Source of the DNA: Todiramphus chloris collaris
Lineage: Eukaryota; Chordata; Aves; Coraciiformes; Alcedinidae
Reading direction: 5' to 3'
DNA: 64,000 nucleotides
Assembly: GCA_025345505.1 (NCBI GenBank)
Contig: JANVCC010000152.1
Location: forward strand, 2,799,318-2,863,317
Shown here: piece by piece, positions 1 to 12,285 of the stretch
Layout of the letters: each line of letters opens with the position of its first letter
Numbering within the stretch: position 1 is the stretch's first letter
Position numbers and translations under genes: made by a program
Notes under the pieces: model-generated
What the model was told of the DNA's origin: nothing
Database searches by the model: none
The model's input: the letters and a program-made list of their open reading frames with translations, nothing else

Positions 1-923
1 CCCTAAAATTTTAGAGAGTGAGGAAATACTGTTTTGCTTATTGATATTCATGTAACAAAGGCCTTTTGACTTCTTTGAGTTAATTCTTGTTTGGAGTAAA
101 TGTTTTAGAACAAACGAAAACAGATCTGGCCTTGATTTCAAAATTAGTAGTGGACGGAATTTACTCCAGCCCTTGTAAGCTGTCTCAACAATGCTCATCA
201 ATGAAGCAAGGTATCTAATTTATAGCCTGAATTAATCTATGGTCAACTTTCAGTCAGAGATGACTAGAATCCCATTTTCTGTGGGACTGTCACCTAGGTC
301 TTATTCCATAAAGGTTTTACTTATGAAGTATTATTTCTCCCTCAACAGTTTTGAACACATATATGGGGACATAGCTGCTTGAAGAAGGAGCATTGCAAAC
401 AACACAGAAGAAAGCTCTCAGTCACAGTATGAATGGTGAGCAAGGCTAAGAGCTACTCCAGCGAGCTGTTGTGTGAATGAGCTGCAGTGGTGGGAAGCTC
501 CAGCAGAAGGCAGCCCAAGCAATGGGGAATCTTCGTTGCTCGCTAGTATGTTGGATGGAGAAAGTGCAGCAGCTTCTTTGGAAAGCTTGAGATGCATGGA
601 AGACCTCCAAAAATTTGAGAGGAGTAGAAAAGATAGATATTTCAACACTATTATTAGCTTGTGTCAAACCTGAGAGCAGCAGGAGAACATCAGGGCACAC
701 ACTGAGGTTACACACACACACTGAAGACTTTTAAGTGGAATTCTTTGCCTGGGGTGTAGTTATGTGGGGAATGTACTTGCAGGCAGCAGTGGACATTACC
801 CAGATAAATAACAAGGGTAAAGCACTGGAGGGTGCTATGAGAGGCACAGCTGGGGTCTTTGATTCATCACGGCACTTAAGCACCTATCTAACCATGACTG
901 CTCGAAGACAAGGAGACTACTTA
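1..923. other. Unique noncoding stretch
   Basis: AT-rich single-copy-looking sequence upstream of the first CR1. A 66-codon open frame at 473-673 is not recognisable and sits in slightly GC-richer DNA (470-610). I see no splice-flanked exon, repeat family or RNA gene here. A short CA run lies at about 712-721. Confidence 0.5.
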
Positions 924-2083
924 TAGAATCATAGAATCATAGAATCATCAGGGTTGAAAGGGACCTTAAAGATCATCTAGTTCCAACCCCCCTGCCAATG
1001 GCAGGGACACCTCCCACTACATCAGGTTGCTCAGAGCCCCATCCAGCCTGGTCTTGAAAACTTCCAAGGATGGAGCTTCCACCACCTCTCTGGGCAACAT
1101 GTGCCAGTGTCTCACCACCCTCATGGTGAAGAAATTCTTCCTAATGTCTAACCTGAATCAACCTATCTCTAGTTTTAATCCATTCTCTCTAGTCCTACCA
1201 CTGCCTGACAGCCTAAAAAGTCCCTCCCCAGCTTTCTTGTAGCCCCCTTCAGATACTGGAAGGCCACAGTAAGGTCTCCCCGGAGCCTTCTCTTTTCCAG
1301 ACTGAACAACCCCAACTCTCTCAGTCTGTCCTCACAGGAGAGGTGCTCCAGCCCTCTGATCATCCTCATGACCCGTCTCTGGACACGTTCCAGCACTTCC
1401 ATATCTTTCCTGTAATAGGGGCTCCAGAACTGGATGCAGTACTCCAGGTGAGGTCCCTCGACCTGCTGGCCACACTCCTTGTGATGAAGCCCAGAATACG
1501 ATTGGCTTTCTGGGCTGCAAGAGCACACTGATGGCTCATGCTGAGTTTCTCATCCACCAGCACTCCCAAGTCCTTTTCTTCAGGGCTGCTCTCAAGCCAG
1601 TCACTGCCCAGCCTATATTGGTGCTTGGGATTGCTCCGACCCAGATGGAGGACCTTGCATTTGGCCATGTTGAACTTCATGAGATTGACATGGGCCCACC
1701 TCTCCAGCCTGTCAAGGTCCCTCTGGATGGCATCCCTTACCTCCAGCTTGTCAGCTGCCCCACACAGCTTGGTGTTGTCAGCAAACTTGCTGAGGGTGCA
1801 CTCAATGCCACTGTCCATGTCACTGACAAAGATGTTAAACAAGACTGGTCCCAGTACTGATCCTTGAGGGACTCCACTTGTCACTGGTCTCCACTTGGAT
1901 ACCAATCCATTGACAACCACTCTTTGGGAGAGGCCATCAGGCCAGTTCTTTACCCACTGAATTGTCCCTCCATCAGATCCATATTTCACCATCTTGGAGA
2001 CCAGAATGTCATGCAGGACAGAGTCAAAGGCTTTGCTCAGGTCCAGGTAAATGACGTCAGTTGCTCTTTCCCTGTCTATTGAT
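924..2083 (-). mobile_element. CR1 LINE, 5'-truncated, minus strand
   Basis: A 1.16 kb non-LTR retrotransposon fragment read from 2083 down to 924. The 3' end carries three copies of the octamer TGATTCTA (seen on + as ATAGAATC repeats at 924-947), the typical tail of avian CR1 in place of poly(A). The 3' UTR has the familiar CR1 text for 'ccatggcaggg' and 'gatcatctagttccaacccc' at about 970-1010. The 5' part encodes a reverse transcriptase remnant. The 5' boundary is near 2083, where similarity stops just upstream of RT motif A, as expected for the strong 5' truncation of CR1. No target duplication is visible, which is usual for CR1. Family assignment is firm; the exact subfamily is inferred only as different from the copy at 17.06 kb. 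Confidence 0.95.
1175..2083 (-). pseudogene. CR1 reverse transcriptase remnant (ORF2 fragment)
   Basis: C-terminal part of the CR1 ORF2 polyprotein, which in intact elements makes the endonuclease plus reverse transcriptase that copies element RNA at the target site. Reading down from about 2083, motif A (YLDLSKAFD) is at about 2049-2023, motif B ([11 protein letters not shown]) at about 1878-1846, and motif C at about 1785-1774. Motif C reads FADN instead of FADD: codon AAC at 1776-1774 replaces an expected GAC, removing a catalytic aspartate. Downstream the frame continues through [14 protein letters not shown] and [11 protein letters not shown]. Near 1455 it shifts, and the remaining C-terminal text ([28 protein letters not shown]) is found in another frame ending near 1175. 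The endonuclease and N-terminal RT are absent. It is certainly non-functional. Confidence 0.93.
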
Positions 2084-3251
2084 GTTGTATGTTTGAATAC
2101 ACTGCTCAACTGAAGGTCAGCCCAAAGCCAATGAAGAGAAACGGTAGTGGTATTTTGCATATATTACATGTATGATTTTCTATGAATTGCATATATATAC
2201 TTTGTTTCTCATTTCAGTATGAACTTCCATTTATCCCATAATTGTTCATGTCCCCTCTAAGTCCCACATCTGGTTTGTAGCATAATGTAGGTTTTCTCTC
2301 TCTTGGGCACCTTTCCCCTTTTAGCAAGGCTCTGTGTTCATTTAGCTTTTGACTGAATAATGCATCATCTATTACTCTAATGCTTCACTTTGGTTCATTA
2401 CTTCCCTTGTCATATTTTGCATTCTGCAGTTCCAGTTTTTGTCATCCTTTATATCATTTCCACTCACCTAAAAATGAGAACTTTAGCTGTTTTCTCCCTC
2501 TCATTTAAACAGGGTATGATAAATAAATATATAAGTTAAAGTCCTCAGGGATCAAATTTGGCTTCTGAAATGTTTTCCCACTTAACCTGTTTTCCGGCAT
2601 GAAGAAAAAAGGTCCACTTGTGGCTCCTTTCTGTGTGTTTAGTGCTTTGTGTAGACAGTTTTTGATAGAGCCAGAACCAGCAAGTTCTCCTGCAGTATTA
2701 ATTAGACATTAACCTCACAAGGAGAATCTTTCTGAGTACACACTTGAAGCTGAAAGGCTCCAGTGGCCATTGCAAGTCTTTTGCTTGTTTTTAATCAGGG
2801 CAGTGACATAGTTCAGAAGTTTCTCTGTTAAGCTGGGGTGGGAAACATATTCTTTTGTTTACTTTAGAGGAGTAACAGGTTTGTTTCCTAATAGTATTTC
2901 TTGCTATATCTCTGCTACCTTTGCAGAGATAGGAGATTTCTTGGACTGGTTTTGAGAATGGTAGTCCCTATACCCATCCCAACGAGAACCAATTGCTGCA
3001 AATGAAGCCCCAGTTTACAACAATAATTAAATTGACATGCAAGCTTATATTTATACCCTTTCAAAAGGAAGTTATAGTACATGCACACTCACATTTCTTA
3101 AATGTTTCTCTGAGTTGGAGGCTTTTCTTTTCCTGTATGAACAGCCTTATCTTGTTCAGTCAGTGCTGTTTGCATGTAGTTATTATACCTTGCTGCTGAA
3201 GGAGGTTAAAGATAAAAGGCACCACATTAGTTTTGGTGTTAGAAATTCACA
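2084..3251. other. Unique noncoding stretch
   Basis: AT-rich, no recognisable gene or repeat family. Short open frames at 2993-3348 are in DNA of low complexity and are not recognised. Confidence 0.5.
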
Positions 3252-3339
3252 GGTTTTGTGGTTTGGGGTTTGCTGGGTTTTGTTTGTTTGGGTTTTTTTT
3301 GTTGTTTTTTTGGTTTGTTTTTTTTTTTTTATTTTTTCC
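3252..3339. repeat. G/T-only low-complexity tract
   Basis: About 80 bases of almost pure G and T on the + strand (a single C near 3273), built of T runs separated by G, GG or GGGG. With no A on this strand, TAA, TAG and TGA cannot occur, which explains the open frame that crosses it. Similar tracts recur at 33758, 56797 and, in complement, at 57313, 59414 and 59730. Confidence 0.85.
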
Positions 3340-5708
3340 CAGGAATAAGAAAAAGAAGTCATATTCTAAATAACACAAGGTTTCCATTTTTAGTCTCTGA
3401 GACAAAATACACATTTTATGAATAACATTATGAAGAGCTGAAGAAGAAATGATAAACTATCAGACACACAATAAATGAAACACTCTGTTACAGTACCTAA
3501 TATGCCTCATCTTAAGTGAGTCTGCATATGAACCAGGGTATTTATATTGTATATGTGGTCTTTTCATCCACCATTGAACTGAGGGGAAGTGTCTTAAATA
3601 TTTGACAACAGTATTTAAAACCATCAGGAAAAGGTATTTAAAATATGGAATAGAATTAATTAAGTAGGAATATGATCCAATGCCATGATGAAGGCTGTAT
3701 TCTTAGATAAAGTATTCAGGGATCTTAAGTGACAATTGCCAGAGCTATAGTTTTAGTTCACATATGTGGAATGATGCTTCATATCTTGCTTTCTTCTCTC
3801 CTGATGAATATAAATTCACTTTAGAAATTCAAAGAAAACCAAATCACACACAACTTCACAGATGATGAAACAAAGGCACAAAGCTTGTCCTGCTTTACAT
3901 CCTATATATCTCACAGCACCACTTATACCTGTTCTAGCCAAGTGCATCTAACCCAGCTGTTCTGATTTAAAGCCCTTCTGCTCCGAGCCACTTTGTTGTG
4001 GTACAGACAAGACACAAGGTGGAGGAGAATATAGCTTTTCTTTCCCCAAAAATCACTCACATCTCTGGAGAATAAATTTAGGTAATCAATTCTCTGGCCT
4101 ATGAGATCAGGCATAAGAGCATCTTTCCTTTCTTCTAGGAAATCAAGGTGCCTAAAAGCCCATGCAGTCCTATCTGAGCATCAGGCAAGTGGCAATTTCA
4201 GCTGATGTAACCTGGCAGCTAATATAAATAAATAAGAAAGAACAAACTCTTCTCCCAGTTTGAAAGTCGCCTTCAAAGTCCCAGATAAGCTCAGGGGATA
4301 TGTAGTGTAAGTGCAAATTAGAGACTTAATATGATTTTCTAGTCCTCTCTGCATATATGTAAGTGCAAAGGAGTAAAGGAGAAATTTAAGCTGCTGAAAA
4401 ATTCAAGGAGTCTCTGAGCATTTAGATATTTCCCTTTTGGTGGGAGCGAAAGAAGCCGTGGGCCTCTCAGAGCTGCTGAAAGCTGCAGTAAGGAATAACA
4501 GTTCAGTCCTTGTCTGCTTGTACAAGGAAAGCAACCACACAGAAAATCAGCGGAGGCAACCTGGAGCTGAGAGAAGGTGTTAATTTTTATTTTTCTTTGG
4601 TAATGAGGAGACAGATGGGAAAGAAGAGGTATTTGCTGTGGATTGATTAAAACTTAGTTTTGGAGAGGAAGAGATATTTTTTATCTCTTTCCCTTCTCCC
4701 CCCAGTGTCTGTGTCCTGTAATTCACAGAGGTATGGGTGATGTAGGGATTCAGTCTTATGGCTGATCTCTGTCTCAAGAGCAGTTCAAATCCATTTCTTA
4801 GATCAGAGAAGCTGCTGTGCTGCGTGCATGTATGTGTACGCATATGTGCAGTGTGAAATCCAAATTTAAATCCAAGTTCACTTCATCCCATCTGTGGTTT
4901 TAACTTATTTGAAAGCTGTTCAAACCCTACAAAAATGAAAGTCTTGAACAAAGTTTCAAGTAGCAGAGGGGCTTTGTCTTGCCTTACTCTGTAAAGCAGC
5001 CCCTTCTGTGCAAATGGTCCCCAGAGTTTTGGCCCCGTGGGTCTCCACCACCTCTGAGCCAGAGGAATGCAATATTGCCAGCACCTCCAGGTATCTGGTC
5101 TGGCTTTTGCAGCTAGCTAATGCCTACGCAGAGGAGAATTATGTGCACACCATGCTGTTTTCAAAGCATACTACATCTGCTGCCAGGGTGCTCTCTGTTC
5201 AGTGCTCCCTGAGGGATCTCGCTGAGTCACGCTTCCCACCCCAAACCTACTAAGGGCTCTGCTTGTGAGAAATGCAGAACAGCAGTTATTTACACACAGA
5301 TCTTTTCATTTCAACAAGGGAGAGCTGGTTTTTCCCTTATTCATAAATGACTGCAAACAGGAATGCTATCCAAAGGTGCACCAAAATATCCACAGTGTGG
5401 AAACGTGCATGAGCATCTCCAAACTGTATGATCTTTCTTGTGAAGAGCTTCACCTGAGTAACGTGATTTAACTGTGTAACTGTGGAGGTAATGGGGTGTC
5501 AAGGATTATGCCTTCTGCAAGGGTTTCTTTGCAGATGGAGACCTCCTCAGGGAGGCTTTTTCTTCCTAACTTCTTGACAGCATGGTCATTAGGAGCAGGA
5601 GTTAGTGGCCATCATCCTATTTTGAGATCCCATGTTGTGTACAGAGGAACCTGAAGCCAGGAGTCACAGTGTGGGAAAGAGGCCCCAGAGCTGTATTTCT
5701 GCTCTGTG
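3340..5708. other. Unique noncoding stretch
   Basis: No recognisable gene. A GC-richer segment at about 5000-5255 keeps one 81-codon frame open on +, but the peptide is unrecognised and no convincing splice pair flanks it. The rest is AT-rich single-copy-looking DNA. Confidence 0.5.
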
Positions 5709-5752
5709 GGGAGGAATAAAGAGAAGGAATAAAGGGAGGAATAAAGAGGAGT
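5709..5752. repeat. Three-copy minisatellite, 13-bp unit
   Basis: Three imperfect tandem copies of a purine-rich unit of about 13 bases around the core GAGGAATAAAG. Short and probably polymorphic in copy number; no functional meaning can be read from it. Confidence 0.8.
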
Positions 5753-7735
5753 GTGGTAGTTCCTGAGCCCATCTTTGGCAGGGCTTCAGATGTATGTGCT
5801 GCGTGGCTGTGGCTGTGTGCGCCTGCAAGGATTTGCTATTTGGCAGGCATGATTTAGCTCCCTTCCTCTGAAAATCTGATTCCAATTTTAAAGCAAAAAT
5901 AGAATTTTTTTTTTTTTCTTTTTCCTTTGGGTGTTGCATTTTATATAATGTTGCTACCAATGCCGGATGACAACATTCTCCCCGCCACTGTGGAATGAAA
6001 TGAAGCAGAAAATGTGGAGAAAAAAAAAGAAAAATTGTTTTGATCTGGATACGTTTGTTAATGATTTCCCCTTTGGTTCTAGGCTGGGCTGATTTTCTTC
6101 CTTCGTTGTTTTGTGTGTATCTAGATATGGAGAGACTGTATCAGGCAGCCTGAGTGCCTGGGTTTCCATAATTTGACAGGACAACATTGCAGAGAACCAT
6201 TAGCATTCATGATTATCAAAGTGATGGTGGAAAAGAAATTTTCTTACTCTTGTCATATGAATCTATTTCACTACTTTTTTGAAGGCAGATATGAGGCAAT
6301 CACTTGCGAGGCTGGTTTTTAAAGTTTCACCACCACTCTACCCTATTTTTATCTGTCGCTCGAGAGAATTTGTCCCCAGAAAAATCAAAAGAATTGTAAG
6401 ATGAAAAAAATTGTCCATCATTGCTGAAATGGCCTCATATCTAAATATCAGTGGGGATGTTGCATCACTGATAAATTCAGTATTTAACATGTTCAGGGTT
6501 GCTTGCCCTGGGGAGGTGGGGGAGAGAAGAGGTTATTTCACCAGATACCATCAAGTGATGATTTATGGTCTACTATCTTTTCTCTGACATTTGTATAGAG
6601 TTTTCATTGTTCATAACCTTACAAAATGTCTATCAGGTTTCTTTTACTCTTCTGCAGGTGTAGCAGAATTTTAAATAAGAGCACAATTAAATGGAAAGCT
6701 GAATTGTAGCCAGCAGGATGTTCACAATAATCCAGTACACTGGGGTGCTGTGCAGTATTGATCTTTTGATGTTTCAGTGGGAGATGACTTAAAGCCAAGC
6801 TTCTTTATAAAGGTGCAGGTTTTTCACTGAAACCTCCCTTCCATTATAATGGTGAGGTGTGCCAGGATCTAAGTTGAAATAATTAGTTCTGATGCGAAAC
6901 AGAAGTTTGAGATTTAAAAAAATCTGCCTTGATTGTTATTCAACTTTGTTAATGACTGAGCTGTGTTGACTGTGACAATTTCCACTTGTACATCACCACT
7001 TAAAAAAAAAAAAAAGTAAACCAGGAATACAACCTCTTTATCTTAAAAACAATTACTGTCTGCAAAAAGAAAAGGAGTGAGGAATTAATCCATGCCATGA
7101 TGTGTAAGGGTAGACAGTTTCACAAACAACTTACTTTCTATCTCAAAGCTGAGAAACTGCCAAGAAAGAAATTGGCTGATGCAAACTGAGTTAACTTGTT
7201 TATATAAAGGCACTAAACTCAGATACACAGATATTAGAATTTGCAAATTTTCTAGATTTATTCCTAAAATGTTGGCACACCCAGTAAGGGAAGGAAAATA
7301 CCTCACATCTTTCAGTGTAAATCACAGCTGAGTTACAAACTGTTTATCGTTTCTTTCATTATCATAAACCAAATAAAAGGTAGGACATCTTCTTTTATTT
7401 TTCAGGCTTTGAGGTGGAGGTCAGGAGATGAATGTGCATAAAAAGAAAGTCCCTTGTCTTTACAGAGCTGGAGCATATAAATTGAGTTGTCCCATATATT
7501 TGTGAAAGAGGGAAAGTAAGGTGGGAAAAAATTCCTCTCCAGTGGAGATGTCTGTGTGAGAAACAGTCCGTCTTGAATCCCTGACTAATAAAGGGAGATG
7601 AGTAGGAACCTCCAGGGTGTGATTCATCTCTTTCTCAGGTGGATGCCTAAAATAAATGAGATGAAACATGCCTTGGCAGAGGCAATTTCTCTCCCATTTC
7701 CAAAGGGTTCTTGATGTGTGACCACAGATCCATCA
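5753..7735. other. Unique noncoding stretch
   Basis: AT-rich DNA with T runs near 5907-5919, an A run near 7003-7015 and several short unrecognised open frames. No repeat family or exon is supported. Confidence 0.5.
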
Positions 7736-7775
7736 GTCCATCCATCCATCCATCCATCCATCCATCCATCCATCC
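7736..7775. repeat. (CCAT)n microsatellite
   Basis: About ten perfect tandem CCAT units in a row, ending in a CCCATCC variant. The minus-strand frame through it reads as an MDGW repeat and is an artefact of the array. Confidence 0.95.
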
Positions 7776-9704
7776 CATCCTTCAGCACATGACCGTATGA
7801 TTTCAATATAGGGTGACTGCCTGTTATGTCAGATGTCAGAAGTATTCATGAATGTAGGATGATGAGACCAATGACTACTCCTGGGATCTACCAGATTTAG
7901 CTGAAATGTGGAAGTCTGAACATCAGAGGACTATGAGGGAGATAAATCACATCTATGCCATGCTTGTGGACAAAAGTCTTGGTTTCAAATGAAGCAGCTA
8001 TCTTCAATCTTATTTCTGGTAGTTGCAGATCCAGTGAATCATGATGGAGACAGAGGTGAATTTGTCCTCCTTTTCAAAAAGTTTTTTATGAGTTTTCCTT
8101 GAATTAGTTTTAAAATAAATAAATAAATGAAAAATAATTGATGACAGTACCTGACCTTGTTCTGTTCCCTGGTGGTGTTGGAATAGAAAATCATTTATGT
8201 TCTTTCCATGCTAGGAGTGCATTAAAGACTTTAAATTGCCAATGTCACCTAAGACTTAAGAATTAGGAGAATATCCATCTGAAGATGCCAAAAAGCAGGA
8301 GGGGGATACAATCCTATATCTTTTTCTTTCAGTGGCAACTAAATAAGAAAAAGGAGAGTTCAAAATGGACCATAGCCACGTGATGGTCCCTTGCAATTTC
8401 AGCTGAGTGTAAAACCACTGAAAAATGTGCGTGCAATGACAAGATCAGAAACAGTATTAGTTCATCTCATTATATGGGATCTAATCTGTCAAATTGCCAA
8501 ACTTACGGTACTGTAATTAATCACCTCACTTGCTGTTAGGTACTCCTGCCTCTGCCCAGTGCTGATACAGATCAACAGCCCCTGATGTCCAGCCACAATA
8601 TCCAAGGCTCCCTTAGGCTACTCAAACGTCCAGCTATTTTAGGAAAGAAAAGTAGGATGAATATCTGCCAAGTTTCATTCAGAAAAAAAATCATTGTCCT
8701 GTTAACTTGGACGGACCACAGCTTTGGGAATCCACAGATCAGAATTCTGTTTCTTGTTTTTCAGGACTTTTGTAAACATCAAACCTGACTATGTACATCT
8801 CTGGCAACCTCTTACATTCACCTGGTTTGTGAATGGTCTTTTCTGTCAGAGTGCCTCATACGAGATAAAGTTACCTTAGCCTTGTGGTACCAAACGTTCT
8901 GGCAAAAGATTTCCATATATAAACTCCATTAGTTCCATTTTAGGCACAATATAAAATGGGTCTGCTCCTGCCACATGCTTGGAGTTCAAGGCAGGTGTTT
9001 CTTATCCCATGAATGCACAATGAACATATATAAAGTTTGTACATGTCAAAATGAAACATCTTGACCAAATCTTTATACATTCCCTCAAGAAGTGTCCAGA
9101 TATGTGTTCATCACATAATCAAAATTCTGGTCTCCTCTGTCAAAAGACAGGCATGAGCCAGGCCTTGTGACAGGATGTGCAGGCAGCCTTTGTTCCCGTG
9201 GTCCAATGCTGTTTGCCTGGATGGATGTATACTCACCATATGTTGAGCTCTTAGCAACATATGCCAAGAGAGACTTTTGGGGAATGGATGAATCTACAGT
9301 CAAGCAGTCAAAGAGGATCTGAAGAGCCCTTAGGAAACAGAATGATGAGGACCGGGCTGAAGGCTGCCTAAATAATTACTCTGGCTTGCAGCTACCTCCG
9401 AGGTACATACAAGAAGCTTTTTAGGAAGAAGACAGCTGCTTTGGTCTCTGGGCAGATGGTTTGGCCCTCTGGCAGTTTTGTGGTGGTACTACTGGAGGCT
9501 GCAGCACTACTTGAGAGTGAAAATTCAAAAGCTTGAAGTCATGGATTGGAGTAGAGAGATATTCCTGAAATTAATTTGGCGACTGAGTCAGATATTGATT
9601 GATATTTCAGATACTATGGGAAAAATCTGCATCAGTAGTTGGGGGCAAGACATAAATCCAAGAACTAGATGCCCTACAGACCTGAAAATATGTCAAGTCT
9701 TTCT
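7776..9704. other. Unique noncoding stretch
   Basis: AT-rich, with a short AAAT-type run at about 8112-8130. Nothing coding is recognised; the frame from 9478 into the following satellite is unrecognised upstream and artefactual inside the array. Confidence 0.5.
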
Positions 9705-9751
9705 CCTTTCCTTTCCTTTCCTTTCCTTTCCTTTCCTTTCCTTTCCTTTCC
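9705..9751. repeat. (CTTTC)n pentamer array, left of the gap
   Basis: About nine clean units of period 5 running directly into an assembly gap. Pure pyrimidine on +, pure purine on -. The true length is unknown because the gap lies inside the array. Confidence 0.95.
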
Positions 9752-9761
9752 NNNNNNNNNN
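9752..9761. other. Assembly gap of 10 N
   Basis: Ten N bases. The repeat unit differs on the two sides (period 5 left, period 6 right), so unknown repeat sequence is missing here. The round number suggests a placeholder size, not a measured one. Confidence 0.95.
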
Positions 9762-9817
9762 CCCTTTCCCTTTCCCTTTCCCTTTCCCTTTCCCTTTCCC
9801 TTTCCCTTCCTTTCCTC
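9762..9817. repeat. (CCCTTT)n hexamer array, right of the gap
   Basis: About eight units of period 6, changing back to period 5 (CCTTT) near 9808 before decaying into a T-rich pyrimidine run up to 9840. Same strand asymmetry as the left array. Confidence 0.95.
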
Positions 9818-9995
9818 TTTTTTTTCTTTCTTCTTTTCTCCTGTTTTAACCTAGATCAATGGATGATCATATTAGAAATCTTGTTAGAGGCTTGGTTTTA
9901 CTCATACTCTGAGACTTGACAAACTGCTTTACACAGGCTATGGAAACTGCAATATCTCACTCCCCAAACAGGCTGCAAGATTTCTTGGAGTTAAG

Positions 9996-10110
9996 GCCAG
10001 AACTGGCCAGTTCATCATCTAACCTGACTTCTGCTGTATCCATCCCAGGCTGATGCATTTCATCCAGTTTCCATAGCACAGTACCAGTAACTTGGCTTAG
10101 ACTAAAGCAG
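9996..10110 (-). mobile_element. Ancient CR1-like fragment, minus strand
   Basis: Degenerate match to the old amniote CR1 3' end (the type found across birds and reptiles). Read on +, ordered landmarks are visible: ATCATCT-AACCTGACTTC near 10013, a CATTTCATCCAGTT segment near 10056, and CAGTAACTTGGCTTAGACTAAAGCA near 10085-10110. The order and spacing agree with that family. It is highly diverged, so the copy is much older than the elements at 0.9 and 17 kb. The match is from memory of the family and needs a consensus alignment. Confidence 0.5.
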
Positions 10111-11966
10111 TTCTTCTGTTTTGGAGGTGAATGACTGCTGAGTGAAGCTGCGTGTGATTAAGATTTTCTGTTTTCTCAGTAACTATGTGATGCTGATATA
10201 TTTTGTTCCATTCCAAAAAGGAATGAAAGCAATGTGCTTGTTAAAATAATATCCATAAACCCCCTTTTAAAAAAAAATAATCCCAAGCCTCAAGCAAATA
10301 GTTTAGTATAAAGAAAACTGAAAAGATTTGTTTTGACAACAAAATGTAAAGCATTCATTTTTTTTTTTTTTTAACTTTCTTCACTTGCCTAATGTATAAT
10401 ACAAAAGTTAAATATGGAAGCAAAATGTCATTGAAGGTCAAAATGTTCTGTTATATTTTTAAAGTGAAGTCTCACTGAAATCAAGATGAAACATATAGTT
10501 GTAGACAAAGACGAAGTTGTAATCTTTTAACTCCAGGCACCGAAGTTAATTAGCTGGCCTCCTGCTGAACTTTTTGTAGTCCTTTGGATAGAGAAGATGA
10601 GTCATAGATCAGGGGAACCTGCTTTTCTATTCAATATAGGTAGAGCTGCAGTGGAAATTACATAGGTAAGTTGGCCCAAAGCTGGGTGCTGTGATTACAC
10701 TCCCTAATGGTATTTTTGGATAGTAACCTAATCACTGGAAAAATTCCTCATCAGTCCCTCTGCTGGCAATTCACATGTGTAGTTCTCAGAAATATAGGAG
10801 CCTGTGGTCGTTTGGCATGAACATGATGTAGGTGGCAAATCACCATGGGGTTTTATTGTGTAACGCCTTCTTTTGATCTTCCTGGTTAATGTGATTTTCT
10901 CATAGGTCAAAAGGGTGTATCACTTAGTGGTTAGCAAGGGTGGTTATCCAAATACATCCAATATATTACCATATGGTCTGTGACTTAGTCCCTATTCCCT
11001 CTCTCGGCCTAATGACTCAGCCAAAACAATGAGAGACTGACCTATTGTAGAGGAACATAAGAGTTAGGGTCAATATTCAAGAAAAGTCCCAGTGGCAGAC
11101 TCTTGTACCTTCCTTGATAAACTGCAGATTATGGTCATACAATGAGACTGCATTACACAAACTACATTAATGAAAATGCAGCATGTTATGTGGTATTAAA
11201 GGACTAAAAGTGCTTCCAAGAAGGATGTTCCTTTTAAGAATTTACACGTACCTAGATAAATGGGGCCATATCTTAATACTTACCATTTACAAGCTAATTC
11301 ACAGTGTTAGAAGTCAGACAAGAAGAGACATCATGAGTCAACATTTTCTTTGCAGATCATCTTTCCCAGGGGTTGTTCTAAGTTATTCTTTAAAGGGGTA
11401 TATCTCTTACCAGGAAATAACTCTGAAAGAGCACACAGGGAAGTTCTGCTGCTTTGTTTCTTCTTGGAATATTGGCATTTATGAGAAGTGGACACTTTAT
11501 TTCCTACAAATCTGCATTTCATATTCCATCTGGCAAAGAAAGTCAGTCCTGAATAGTATCTCAGATGCCTGATTTAGAGTATGTTTCATATGGAACCATT
11601 GTAGGCATTTCAATGATTTTCAAAGTTAAATATAGTAATCTGACTGGCCATGAGTGTCGATCAGTCCAGAAAGTCAGCATTTCACAGAGAACCACCAGAA
11701 ATGAACACTGAAAAGGCATTTTCATAAAATGGGTCTGTACTCTATTCCAGAAAATATCTGTGCACTACATTTAAGTTGAAATATTTTTTTTTAAATCTGT
11801 GAACAAATCCAACATTGGTCCTTGAGAATCCCCCTTTCATACATCTGTCTCTGGTGCTGCTGCTGTTATGTTTGGAGCCTTATCCAGAATTCAGCGCTAG
11901 GTTGCACATCAGAAGGAAAATATCATGAACATTGATCCAGGAAAATTTGTGTAAAGGAGTCATGAT
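10111..11966. other. Unique noncoding stretch
   Basis: AT-rich with a T run at 10358-10372. The longest open frame, 129 codons at 11183-11572 on +, is not recognisable, has no domain and no splice or promoter context, and is within the range expected by chance. Confidence 0.5.
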
Positions 11967-12285
11967 CACAGAATCATAAAATCATTGTATAGTGTGAGTT
12001 GGAAGGGATCTAGTTCCAATCCCCTGCCATGGGCAGGGACACCTTCCACTAGACCAGGCTGCTCAAAGCATCTTCCAACCTGGTCTTGAACACTTCCAGG
12101 AATGGAACATCCACAGCTTCTCTGGGCAACCTGTTCCAGTGTCTCACCACCCTAATAGTGAAGAACACCTTCCGAATTTCTAATCTAAACCTACTCTCTT
12201 ACAGTTTGAAGCCCTTACCCCTCATCCTACCACTATAAGGCCTTGTAAAAAGTCCCTCTCAAGCCTTCTTGTAGGCCCTGGTGTC
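11967..12285 (-). mobile_element. CR1 LINE 3' fragment, minus strand
   Basis: About 320 bp of CR1 3' region. On + it starts with a degraded octamer tail (CAGAATCATAAAATCA), followed by the conserved CCCCTGCCATGGGCAGGGACACC block, then the antisense of the last ORF2 codons (TCTCTGGGCAACCTGTTCCAGTG). It is 5'-truncated before any RT catalytic motif. No target duplication is visible. Confidence 0.93.

Noticed and set aside
1531-1867. Two 109-codon + strand frames over the first CR1
   Set aside because: Antisense shadows of the minus-strand CR1 reverse transcriptase.
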